Assembly (NCBI GenBank): GCA_013178295.1
Contig: JABLWW010000016.1
Span: forward strand, 48,021-112,020
DNA: 64,000 nucleotides
From: Anaerolineae bacterium
Lineage (GTDB): Bacteria > Chloroflexota > Anaerolineae > Anaerolineales > Anaerolineaceae
Direction of reading: 5' to 3'
Both the position numbers and the translations under genes were made by a program. Under the pieces are notes generated by a model that did not search any database, was not told the DNA's origin, and saw only the letters and a list, made by a program, of their open reading frames with translations. Shown piece after piece: positions 15,786 to 24,216 of the stretch (positions are counted from its first letter, which is position 1; each line of letters starts with the position of its first letter).

Positions 15786-17840
15786 ATGTCAAAAAAGGTT
15801 TCTGTTTTGATAGCTTTGCTGATGATTGCCACGATGCTCCTGGCTGCCTGTCAGCCACCGGCTCCGGCAACTGAGGCACCCCCGCCCACCAAAGCGCCGG
15901 AGGCGCCCCCCGCCGAAAAACCGGCGGTGGCGAAGAAAATCTGCCAGGTAACGGATGTTGGCGGGATTGATGACAAGACCTTCAACCAGACAGCCTGGAA
16001 GGGCGTACAGGATGCCATGGAAAAGCTGGGTGTTGAAGGCAAATTCCTTGAGTCGCAGCAACAGACCGATTACGAGAAGAACATCAACACCTTTGTTGAG
16101 GAGAAATGTGATCTGATCGTAACGGTTGGTTTTCTGCTGGGAGAGGCGACCAAGGCGGGCGCTGAAGCCAACCCGGAGCAGAAGTTCACGATTGTGGACT
16201 ACACGTATGATCCGCAGATTCCGAATGTGATGGGACAGTACTATGCGGTGGATCAACCGAGCTTCCTGGCGGGCTACTTGGCGGCAGGGATGAGCAAGAC
16301 GGGGAAGGTTGGCACGTACGGAGGTATTCAGATCCCGCCGTTGGAGCCGTTCATGACGGGCTTTTACAATGGTGTGCAGTACTACAACAAGCAGAAGGGC
16401 ACGAATGTTGAGGTACTGGGATGGGATCCTGCGACCAAGACTGGGCTGTTCACGGGCAATTTTGAGAGTCTGGATGACGGGCGGCGGATGGCGGAGACGC
16501 TGATGGACGAAGGTGCGGATGTGATCTTCCCGGTAGCTGGTCCGTGCGGGCTTGGCTCGGCAGCGGCGATCAAGGAACGCGGTTTGATGATGATCGGTGT
16601 GGACACGGATATGACCATCAGTGCGCCGGAATACACCGACATTCTGCTGACCTCTGTGCTCAAGAACATGGATAAGGTCGTGTTTGAAGCCGCAAAGATG
16701 GTTGTTGAAGATAAATTCCAGGGCGGCACCACCTATGTTGCTACGATGAGCAACGGTGGTGTTGGTCTGGCGCCCTATCATGCCTTTGAGGACAAGGTGC
16801 CTGCTGACCTGAAGGCAGAGGTTGAACAAATTGGCAAGCAGATCGCAGACGGCAAGATTGATCCGATGACGGCTGAAGAAATCGCGAAGATTAAGGTCTG
16901 CCAGGTAACGGATGTTGGCGGGATTGACGACAAGACCTTCAACCAGACAGCCTGGAAGGGCGTACAGGATGCTATGGAAAAGCTGGGCTTTGAAGGCAAA
17001 TACCTTGAGTCGCAGCAGCAAACCGATTATGAGAAGAACATCAACACCTTTGTTGAGGAGAAATGTGATCTGATCGTAACGGTTGGTTTTCTGCTGGGAG
17101 AGGCGACCAAGGCGGGCGCTGAAGCCAACCCGGAGCAGAAGTTCACGATTGTGGACTACACGTATGATCCGCAGATTCCGAATGTGATGGGACAGTACTA
17201 TGCGGTGGATCAACCGAGCTTCCTGGCGGGCTACTTGGCGGCAGGGATGAGCAAGACGGGGAAGGTTGGCACGTACGGAGGTATTCAGATCCCGCCGTTG
17301 GAGCCGTTCATGACGGGCTTTTACAATGGTGTGCAGTACTACAACAAGCAGAAGGGCACGAATGTTGAGGTACTGGGATGGGATCCTGCGACCAAGACTG
17401 GGCTGTTCACGGGCAATTTTGAGAGTCTGGATGACGGGCGGCGGATGGCGGAGACGCTGATGGACGAAGGTGCGGATGTGATCTTCCCGGTAGCTGGTCC
17501 GTGCGGGCTTGGCTCGGCAGCGGCGATCAAGGAACGCGGTTTGATGATGATCGGTGTGGACACGGATATGACCATCAGTGCGCCGGAATACACCGACATT
17601 CTGCTGACCTCTGTGCTCAAGAACATGGATAAGGTCGTGTTCGAAGCTGCCCGCCTGACTGCCCGAGGCAACTTCCCCGGCGGGACGACCTATGTTGCTG
17701 ATATGGCAAACGGTGGTGTTGGTCTGGCGCCCTATCATGCCTTTGAGGACAAGGTGCCCGCTGAGCTGAAGGCGGAGGTTGAACAGGTTGGTAAGGATAT
17801 TGCCCGCGGCATCATTGACCCGATGGCTGAAGTCAAGTAG
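15786..17840 (+). CDS. BMP-family nucleoside-binding lipoprotein, tandem double-domain form
   Basis: Surface lipoprotein that captures nucleosides for the ABC importer encoded next (Med/PnrA/BmpA family). Lipobox LLAACQ with the lipidated cysteine at about residue 22, then a Pro/Ala-rich linker. Unlike ordinary BMP proteins of about 350 residues, this 684-residue protein contains two complete BMP domains (about residues 53-365 and 372-684). Both start with CQVTDVGGIDDKTFNQTAWK, and the sequence is identical over most of their length. Each domain keeps the family core LIVTVGFLLG, VGTYGGIQIPPLEPFMTGF and PVAGPCGLGSAAAIKERG. The protein may bind two ligands per lipid anchor. It is followed by a terminator and then by the ATPase and two permeases. 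Confidence 0.93.
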   Translation: MSKKVSVLIALLMIATMLLAACQPPAPATEAPPPTKAPEAPPAEKPAVAKKICQVTDVGGIDDKTFNQTAWKGVQDAMEKLGVEGKFLESQQQTDYEKNINTFVEEKCDLIVTVGFLLGEATKAGAEANPEQKFTIVDYTYDPQIPNVMGQYYAVDQPSFLAGYLAAGMSKTGKVGTYGGIQIPPLEPFMTGFYNGVQYYNKQKGTNVEVLGWDPATKTGLFTGNFESLDDGRRMAETLMDEGADVIFPVAGPCGLGSAAAIKERGLMMIGVDTDMTISAPEYTDILLTSVLKNMDKVVFEAAKMVVEDKFQGGTTYVATMSNGGVGLAPYHAFEDKVPADLKAEVEQIGKQIADGKIDPMTAEEIAKIKVCQVTDVGGIDDKTFNQTAWKGVQDAMEKLGFEGKYLESQQQTDYEKNINTFVEEKCDLIVTVGFLLGEATKAGAEANPEQKFTIVDYTYDPQIPNVMGQYYAVDQPSFLAGYLAAGMSKTGKVGTYGGIQIPPLEPFMTGFYNGVQYYNKQKGTNVEVLGWDPATKTGLFTGNFESLDDGRRMAETLMDEGADVIFPVAGPCGLGSAAAIKERGLMMIGVDTDMTISAPEYTDILLTSVLKNMDKVVFEAARLTARGNFPGGTTYVADMANGGVGLAPYHAFEDKVPAELKAEVEQVGKDIARGIIDPMAEVK
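15941..17827 (+). repeat. Internal direct repeat of about 957 bp within the BMP gene
   Basis: Copy 1 begins at 15941 and copy 2 at 16898, an offset of 957 bases (319 codons). From the codons after QQQTDYEKN to those before the VVFEAA end I see no base difference over roughly 600 bases. Flanks of both copies carry scattered synonymous and non-synonymous changes. The pattern suggests recent duplication or ongoing gene conversion. Confidence 0.95.
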
Positions 17841-17860
17841 GTTTTGTTAAAAGTGTTGGT

Positions 17861-17892
17861 AAAGCTGGCGCATGAACTGCGCCAGCTTTTTT
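17861..17892 (+). terminator. Intercistronic terminator after the binding lipoprotein gene
   Basis: Twelve-base-pair stem AAAGCTGGCGCA (17861-17872) / TGCGCCAGCTTT (17878-17889) with loop TGAAC and a run of Ts. Placed between the binding protein and ATPase genes it would let more lipoprotein than membrane components be made, a common arrangement in ABC importers. Confidence 0.85.
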
Positions 17893-17944
17893 GTCAGGAA
17901 CGGTGGTAAAATATTGTCATACTTAAGCCAGAAGGGAGATTTCT

Positions 17945-19519
17945 ATGGAGCCTGTCCTTGAGCTACGCGGGATTACCAAACGGTTTCCCGGGGTGCTGGC
18001 GAATGACCATATTAACTTAGACTTGATGCCGGGGGAAATCCACGCCTTATTAGGTGAGAATGGGGCGGGGAAGACAACGCTGATGAACATTCTCTATGGT
18101 TTGTACCAGCCCGATGAGGGTGAGATTCTGGTGCGGGGTAAAAAAGTGGAGATACATTCTCCCAATGATGCGATCGCTGCAGGTATTGGCATGGTGCATC
18201 AACACTTTATGCTAGTGCCAGTGTTTACGGTAACCGAGAATGTAATGTTGGGCGAGGAATCTACCCGATATGGGGATTTTCTAGATACCCGAAAGGCTGC
18301 CGCTCAAATACACCAGATATCCGAACAGTACAGTCTGGAGGTTAACCCTGACAGCTATATCAAGGATCTACCGGTGGGTGTTCAGCAGCGGGTTGAGATC
18401 ATCAAGCTGCTATACCGTAAAGCCGATATTCTCATCTTGGATGAGCCTTCGGCGGTATTGACCCCGCAGGAAGTGGGCGAGCTGTTCAAGATCATGCGTT
18501 CCTTGACCGAGCAGGGAAAGTCCATTATCTTCATCACCCATAAACTGCGCGAGGTGTTGGAAATTGCCGACCGCATCACGGTTATTCGGGCGGGTAAGGT
18601 GATCGGCACCACACGCCCGCAGGAAGCTGATGAAAGCACGCTGGCGCGCATGATGGTGGGGCGCGAGGTGGAACTGGTGCTGGAGAAACCCGAATACAAA
18701 CCCGGGAAAGTGGTGCTTAAAGTTGATAATATTCTGGTAACGGATGACCGCCGTCAGATTGCAGTGGACGGCGTTTCGTTTGAAGTCCGTGCGGGCGAAG
18801 TGCTGGGAGTTGCAGGTGTACAGGGCAACGGGCAAACAGAATTGGTAGAGGCTTTGACCGGTCTGCGGCAAGTTGTCAGCGGAGCGGTAACGTTTTTGGG
18901 CGAAAACATTACCAACGTGTCCCCCCGCCGCATCATCGAGCTGGGCAGCGCGCATGTTCCCGAAGACCGTCAGCGCGATGGGCTGGTGCTGCCATTTTCT
19001 GTTATGGAAAATCTCTTTCTGTGCACGTATTATAAGCCGCCCTTTACTAAAGGACCCGTTATTCAATGGGACGTTGCTTTGAAAAATGCGGAAGAATTAA
19101 TCAGCCGGTTTGATATCCGCACCCCGGGAGCACTGACCAATGTTGGGGCGCTTTCGGGGGGGAATCAGCAGAAGGTGATTGTGGCACGCGAGCTCTCCCG
19201 CCCGATCCAGCTTTTGGTAGCAGCGCAACCGACGCGCGGGCTGGATGTGGGGTCAATTGAGTATATTCATGGGCAGATCCTCGATCGGCGCAATGCAGGT
19301 GTGGCGGTGTTATTGGTCTCCACCGAGCTGGCCGAGATTATGCAGCTTTCTGACCGTATTGCTGTGATGTATCGCGGCAAGATTGTGGCTGAGGTCTTGG
19401 CTGAAGAAGCCACGAAAGAGTATCTCGGTTTGTTGATGGCAGGTGTGCCGCAGGATGAAGCAAGGAAACAGGTGGGACCGATTGAAGCCAAAGCGGTTAG
19501 AGGGAGGGAGCTCTATTGA
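17945..19519 (+). CDS. Nucleoside ABC importer ATPase (two fused nucleotide-binding domains)
   Basis: Cytoplasmic motor of a BMP-linked nucleoside importer (YufO/NupA and sugar-importer MglA-like family). 524 residues. The first domain is canonical, with Walker A GENGAGKTTL, Walker B ILILDEPSAVLTP and an unusual signature LPVGVQQRVEI. In the second the Walker A is degenerate (GVQGNGQTEL) and the Walker B acidic residue is lost (LLVAAQPTRGLDVG) while LSGGNQQK is kept; this asymmetry is normal for the family. AAGGGAG precedes the ATG. The stop overlaps the TTG start of the first permease. Confidence 0.95.
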   Translation: MEPVLELRGITKRFPGVLANDHINLDLMPGEIHALLGENGAGKTTLMNILYGLYQPDEGEILVRGKKVEIHSPNDAIAAGIGMVHQHFMLVPVFTVTENVMLGEESTRYGDFLDTRKAAAQIHQISEQYSLEVNPDSYIKDLPVGVQQRVEIIKLLYRKADILILDEPSAVLTPQEVGELFKIMRSLTEQGKSIIFITHKLREVLEIADRITVIRAGKVIGTTRPQEADESTLARMMVGREVELVLEKPEYKPGKVVLKVDNILVTDDRRQIAVDGVSFEVRAGEVLGVAGVQGNGQTELVEALTGLRQVVSGAVTFLGENITNVSPRRIIELGSAHVPEDRQRDGLVLPFSVMENLFLCTYYKPPFTKGPVIQWDVALKNAEELISRFDIRTPGALTNVGALSGGNQQKVIVARELSRPIQLLVAAQPTRGLDVGSIEYIHGQILDRRNAGVAVLLVSTELAEIMQLSDRIAVMYRGKIVAEVLAEEATKEYLGLLMAGVPQDEARKQVGPIEAKAVRGRELY

Positions 19520-20793
19520 ACGCTCAGGAAAACCCCAAACAAGATGCTGGCAAGGTGCTGCTTGAGGAGATCCAAAAGCCCATCCAGCACCCTAAAGCAG
19601 GCAGCCGTGTTTTGCAGGTGATTGCTATTCCGTTTCTGGCGGTGGTAACCGGACTATTACTGGGCGGCGTTTTCATTATCCTGACCAGCGAAGAAGTTTA
19701 CGCAGCTTTTCGCCAATCGTTTGGCAGCGGGCTGCTTGCAGCCTGGCGGGCAGCGTGGCAGTCTTATGTTGCTTTGTTCACCGGGGCGATTGGGGACCCG
19801 GCGCGCATTGTGGCAGCGCTTCAATCGGGTGATGGTCTTGAAATTCGCCGCGCGTTTAATCCTATCCTTGAGAGCCTTGTCAATACGACACCCTATATCT
19901 TTGGCGGGTTGGCGGTGGCGTTGGGCTTTCGAGCGGGCGTTTTCAACATCGGCGTTGAAGGGCAGATTTTTATCGGCGCAGCGACCTGCGCTTTTGTGGG
20001 ATATTCTGTAAGCGGTTTGCCTGCTATTCTCCACATTCCCCTGGCGCTGCTTGCCGGGGCGTTGGGCGGCGCCTTGTGGGGGTTCATCCCTGGCTGGTTA
20101 AAGGCGAAGACGGGCGGACATGAGGTCATCAACACCATCATGATGAACTATATTGCGTTTCGCCTGAGCGATTGGCTGTTGCGTGGACCGATGAAGGCGC
20201 CGGGACAACACAATCCGGTCAGCCCAAAAATTCTTGAAACTGCCATGTTGCCGCGCTTTTTTGAAAGCCCAATTCGCTTTCATTTGGGGTTCTTCATTGC
20301 GCTGGCAGTGGCATATCTGGTGTATTGGTTTATGTTCAAGACAACCTGGGGGTTTGACCTGCGCATGGTAGGCGCCAACCCTCACGCCGGGCGGTACGCT
20401 GGCAGCAATGTTACCCGTAACATTGTTCTGGCAATGACACTTTCAGGAGCTTTGGCTGGACTTGCTGGCGCCAATGAGGTGATGGGCGTTAATCATAACT
20501 TGGCGATGGCGTTTTCGTCAGGATATGGTTTTGACAGCATTGCACTGGCTTTATTGGGGAACAACCACCCATTGGGGGTTGTGCTGGCTTCGCTGCTTTT
20601 TGGCACATTGCGTAACGGGGCGACACGTATGCAGGTAGCGGCGGGGATTCCCATTGATATTATTGCTATCCTGCAGGCGATGATTCTGATGTTTATTGCG
20701 GCCCCGGCGATTATCCGCACGATTTATCGCTTGAGGTTCAAGGTACAGGTTGAAGGCGCGGTAACCATTCGCGGCTGGGGAGGCAAATCATGA
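19516..20793 (+). CDS. Nucleoside ABC importer permease 1 (YufP-like)
   Basis: Integral membrane permease of the BPD_transp_2 type, 425 residues. A long N-terminal segment with one helix and a periplasmic region precedes the core, where GGLAVALGFRAGVFNIGVEGQ is the family hallmark, followed by GGHEVINTIMMNYIA and ALAGLAGANEVMGV. The start is TTG 19516, overlapping the ATPase stop as TTGA, with GGGAGGGAG upstream. The stop overlaps the second permease start as ATGA. It pairs with the next gene to form the pore. Confidence 0.93.
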   Translation: MNAQENPKQDAGKVLLEEIQKPIQHPKAGSRVLQVIAIPFLAVVTGLLLGGVFIILTSEEVYAAFRQSFGSGLLAAWRAAWQSYVALFTGAIGDPARIVAALQSGDGLEIRRAFNPILESLVNTTPYIFGGLAVALGFRAGVFNIGVEGQIFIGAATCAFVGYSVSGLPAILHIPLALLAGALGGALWGFIPGWLKAKTGGHEVINTIMMNYIAFRLSDWLLRGPMKAPGQHNPVSPKILETAMLPRFFESPIRFHLGFFIALAVAYLVYWFMFKTTWGFDLRMVGANPHAGRYAGSNVTRNIVLAMTLSGALAGLAGANEVMGVNHNLAMAFSSGYGFDSIALALLGNNHPLGVVLASLLFGTLRNGATRMQVAAGIPIDIIAILQAMILMFIAAPAIIRTIYRLRFKVQVEGAVTIRGWGGKS

Positions 20794-22088
20794 ACAATCG
20801 CTCATCCTATCATCGCCAACTGGAAGAGGTCTCCCCACTACGGCAGCGGGTGATGGGAATTGTCTTTCTGCTCTTTGCGCTGGCTATTTTTGTCTTTTTT
20901 ATCTCCGGGCAGGATTTAGCTGCCAAACGGGCATCTTTTGGACTGACACCCGGCGGGGCAAAACCTGAATTGCCTCCCCTGATTGTGGCTGTTCAGCCTG
21001 CGCTGTATCTTTTTGCGGTTCTGTGCGCGGTGGCAGGGGGCGTGCAGATTGCGCGCGGCTTTAAGCGCTGGACAAACTGGATACTTGGCGCGGTGGTGGG
21101 GTTTTTCATCCTGGCGTTTCTTACCTGGGCAGCTGCTGGTAAGTCGCTCAACATGGCAGGACTTCTTTCCACCACGCTGGTCAAAGCAGTGCCTTTGACG
21201 CTGGGCGCTATGTCCGGTATCCTTTGCGAGCGCGCGGGTGTATTCAATATTGCTATAGAGGGGATGATGCTCTCGGCGGCAATGGTTGGCTGTCTGGTGG
21301 GCAGCCTGGCAAAGAACGTGCAAATTGGTATTCCAAATGCTGGTTTGTGGATCGGGCTGCTGGCAGCGATCGGCACGGGCGCTTTGTTAGCCGTACTGCA
21401 TGGGGTTCTATCCATTAAGTACAAAATCAATCAGATTATCTCCGGTACGATTATCAATATCCTTTCTACCGGTTTCACTTCGTATATCTCCGCCAAGTTT
21501 ATGCAGCCGTATCCGGAACTCAACAACCCGGGCATCTTTCCGCAGTGGTCGTTTCCTGGTCTTTCTGCCATACCGTTTTTCGGGCCGATCCTGTTCCAGA
21601 ATACGTTGTTTGTGTATGCCATGTTCGTATTTTTGATTGTTCTGCAGGTGGCTCTGTTCAAAACGCGCTGGGGTTTGCGTTTGCGGTCTGTGGGCGAGCA
21701 TCCCAAAGCAGCGGACACGTTGGGCATCAACGTCATTCGTACACGTTATATGGCGGTGATTCTCAGCGGCATGATGGCTGGCTTTGCTGGCGGGTATTTC
21801 TCGCTGGGTTCGGTGGGGCGCTTTGACGAGGTGATGACCGCCGGACGTGGCTTTATTGCTCTGGCAGCCATGATTTTTGGCAACTGGATGCCGCTGGGTG
21901 CTTTTGGGGCTGGGCTGCTGTTTGGCTTTGCGGATGCGCTTGCCACACGTCTGACGATCCTGCAAATCCGCATTCCATCAGAGTTTATGCTGATGGCGCC
22001 GTATATTGCCACGATGATCGTGTTGGCAGGTGTTGTTGGGCGCGGGCAGCCGCCTGCTGCAGGCGGTGTCCCTTACGAAAAAGAGTAA
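20790..22088 (+). CDS. Nucleoside ABC importer permease 2 (YufQ-like)
   Basis: Second BPD_transp_2 permease, 432 residues, homologous to but diverged from the first. It has two or three extra N-terminal hydrophobic segments before the core, where LGAMSGILCERAGVFNIAIEG mirrors the hallmark of permease 1, and KINQIISGTIINILSTGFTSY is the coupling-loop region. The cytoplasmic C-terminus is short and polar. It ends nine bases before the stop of a convergent gene. With the lipoprotein, ATPase and permease 1 it completes a nucleoside importer. Confidence 0.93.
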   Translation: MNNRSSYHRQLEEVSPLRQRVMGIVFLLFALAIFVFFISGQDLAAKRASFGLTPGGAKPELPPLIVAVQPALYLFAVLCAVAGGVQIARGFKRWTNWILGAVVGFFILAFLTWAAAGKSLNMAGLLSTTLVKAVPLTLGAMSGILCERAGVFNIAIEGMMLSAAMVGCLVGSLAKNVQIGIPNAGLWIGLLAAIGTGALLAVLHGVLSIKYKINQIISGTIINILSTGFTSYISAKFMQPYPELNNPGIFPQWSFPGLSAIPFFGPILFQNTLFVYAMFVFLIVLQVALFKTRWGLRLRSVGEHPKAADTLGINVIRTRYMAVILSGMMAGFAGGYFSLGSVGRFDEVMTAGRGFIALAAMIFGNWMPLGAFGAGLLFGFADALATRLTILQIRIPSEFMLMAPYIATMIVLAGVVGRGQPPAAGGVPYEKE

Positions 22089-22097
22089 CGCCGTCGT

Positions 22098-23252
22098 TTA
22101 TTTGTAATAGCCAAATTCTTCCACTGCGTCCACCATAGCGAGGATGTTTTCTGGCGGCACCTCGTGCATGATTGTATGCACGGAAGAAACCATGTAGCCG
22201 CCCCCCGGCGATAGGATTTCGATCACGCGTTTGACTTCGTTGCGTACCTTTTCTGGCGTTCCAAAGGGAAGGATGTTGTGCGTGTCAACTGCCCCGCAGA
22301 AGGTCAGCTTGTCGCCGTAGAGCTTTTTTAGCTCTGCCAGGTTTGCCATTTTGCCTGCTGAAGTCTGTATGGGGTTGAGGATGTCCACCCCAATCTCGAT
22401 AAAGTCGGGAATGAGATCAAAGACATCCCCGTCGGTGTGAAAGAAAACCTTGGCTTTGGTGCGTTCCTTGATAAAGGCAATGTAATCCGCATGAATGGGT
22501 TTGAGGATGCGCCGATACATGCGTGGCGAAATGAGCAGGCGCTCCTGCGTGCCCAGATCGTCGCCAATTTTGATGATATCGATCAAATCGCCGCATTCGC
22601 GCAGAAAATTACCCATTAGATGCTTGCAAAGGGAGGCGATTTTTTTGAGCAGTGCTTCGGCAAAGTCGGGATACAGCGCCATATTTGCCAGAAAAGTGTC
22701 CATTCCCTGCATGGCAAAAGCGCGCTCAAGAGGAAAAAGCAACCAGGGTGTGCCAATGATGGCGTATTGGTTCTCATCGCGCAGTTTTTGCGCCTCGGCG
22801 CGTAGATGCGCTACCCGGGTGGGGTCGTCCATGTCTGGCCAGGGATATTTTTCGATCTCCTCAATGGTCGTTGCTTCTGCCATGGGATGAATGCCTGGAT
22901 ACCAATTGCCCGGCTCGATTTCCTTTTGACCGCTGCCCCAGTCGTCAATGAAGGGGCTGTGCGGCGGACGAGTTTTGTTGCGTTGGTACACCGCTGCTGG
23001 AAAGCGGTCAAGAATGCCGCGCGCATCGCTTCGCAGACGCAGGAGGGTGGCTTCGTCCGGGCGGGCGGTGCCCAACTCAGGCCAGTTATAGATGTATTCA
23101 TCGGGGGCATCAACGCCAATCAGGTTTTTGAGTTTCTGGTACACTGGCATTTTGATGCTGGTGGTGTTGCTGGTGCCCATGATAATGGGCACGCGGTCGG
23201 GTTCTTCATGGTTGATGGCGGCAAGCACGCGCTCGCGAGGGGTCATGGTCAT
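22098..23252 (-). CDS. Uroporphyrinogen decarboxylase-superfamily protein (methyltransferase-like)
   Basis: 384-residue TIM-barrel protein of the UROD/CmuA/MtaA superfamily. It is probably not HemE: the N-terminal TPRERVLAAINHEEPDRVPI and the ending PGGGYMVSSVHTIMHEVPPENILAMV are typical of the methyltransferase branch, which acts on methylcorrinoid proteins or is uncharacterised. The VFFHTDGDVFDLIPDFIEIG and LNPIQ motifs fit this branch. No corrinoid protein is adjacent. AGAGGAG lies upstream of ATG 23252. Divergent from the nucleoside phosphorylase. Substrate unknown. Confidence 0.85.
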   Translation of the reverse strand: MTMTPRERVLAAINHEEPDRVPIIMGTSNTTSIKMPVYQKLKNLIGVDAPDEYIYNWPELGTARPDEATLLRLRSDARGILDRFPAAVYQRNKTRPPHSPFIDDWGSGQKEIEPGNWYPGIHPMAEATTIEEIEKYPWPDMDDPTRVAHLRAEAQKLRDENQYAIIGTPWLLFPLERAFAMQGMDTFLANMALYPDFAEALLKKIASLCKHLMGNFLRECGDLIDIIKIGDDLGTQERLLISPRMYRRILKPIHADYIAFIKERTKAKVFFHTDGDVFDLIPDFIEIGVDILNPIQTSAGKMANLAELKKLYGDKLTFCGAVDTHNILPFGTPEKVRNEVKRVIEILSPGGGYMVSSVHTIMHEVPPENILAMVDAVEEFGYYK

Positions 23253-23472
23253 GGCTGTTTCTCCTCTGATATCTGTAAAAAATACCCTGACTGTGTCTGC
23301 TTTGGTGACTATGTGTAGCCGGGAGTTTCCGCTTGCTGATATTATAAACGAGACATATCTTCTCCGACGCCTGTTTAATAATAGGTTTTCATAAAGTCCT
23401 TTGCCATCTGCCGTTGTAGGGTGAGAATTGGGATAGAATCACAGAGAAAGATTTTCCCACAAGGAGAGAGAA

Positions 23473-24216
23473 ATGAAAGATGAAAAGCTGCCCACGTTGC
23501 GTGTTCGCCCTGACCAGATAGCCAGGCGGGTGCTGGTTGTGGGTGATCCTTCTCGCGCTGAGCAGGCTGCTCACCTGCTCGAAAATGCACAGGAGCTGGC
23601 ATATTTTCGTGAATACCGCACATTTGGCGGTGTGTATCGTGGCAAGCCAATTACCATCAGCTCGCACGGGGTTGGCGGTGCAGGCGCCAACATGTGCTTT
23701 CATGAGTTGTTTCGCTGCGATGTGCGCTATATTATTCGTGCTGGAACCTGCGGGGCGTTAAGACCGGAGATTGAGGATGGCGACTTGATTATTGGCACGG
23801 CGGCAATCCGCGAGGACGGCTGTTCAGAGTATCTGGCGCCGCTCAATTTTCCGGCGGTGGCAGACCGCCATGTGGTGGCTGCGCTGGAAGCTGCTGCCAA
23901 TGGGCAGGGTTATGCCAGATCTCATACGGGAATCATTCTAACTCAGGGCTTTTTTTATCCTGGCATCCTGCCGATTTCCACCACAATGTATATTCAGTCT
24001 GGCGCAGTGCAGGGGGTGGAGATGGAATTTGCCACTTTGCTGGTGATGGCGACGCTGGCGGGGGTGAAAGCGGGGGGTATCTTTACTTCGGATGGCAATT
24101 TGACCAAAGAGGCAGATGCAGATAAGTATGACCCTCATCGTGCGGTGGTGGATGAGGGAAAGCGCAGAATGCTCCGTGTGGCGCTGGAGGCACTGGCAAA
24201 TTTGTCGGAGGAGTGA
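23473..24216 (+). CDS. Nucleoside phosphorylase (PNP/UDP family)
   Basis: Cleaves a nucleoside with phosphate to base and ribose-1-phosphate. 247 residues, the hexameric (DeoD/Udp) fold. The phosphate-binding VVGDPSRAEQAAHLL, the SSHGVGGAGANMCFHE and IRAGTCGALRPEIEDGDLIIG motifs and the ribose-binding QGVEMEFATLLVMA (Met-Glu) are intact; the base-side aspartate/serine region reads IFTSDGNL. The mix is nearer to uridine phosphorylase than to DeoD, so pyrimidine or broad specificity is plausible. AAGGAGAG precedes the ATG. It lies close to the nucleoside importer, giving an uptake-and-salvage set. Confidence 0.9.
   Translation: MKDEKLPTLRVRPDQIARRVLVVGDPSRAEQAAHLLENAQELAYFREYRTFGGVYRGKPITISSHGVGGAGANMCFHELFRCDVRYIIRAGTCGALRPEIEDGDLIIGTAAIREDGCSEYLAPLNFPAVADRHVVAALEAAANGQGYARSHTGIILTQGFFYPGILPISTTMYIQSGAVQGVEMEFATLLVMATLAGVKAGGIFTSDGNLTKEADADKYDPHRAVVDEGKRRMLRVALEALANLSEE

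Noticed and set aside
15789..17738. A 649-codon open frame on the minus strand opposite the BMP gene
   Set aside because: It is a codon-bias shadow of the strongly expressed plus-strand gene: it repeats with the same period, has no ribosome site, and matches no family.
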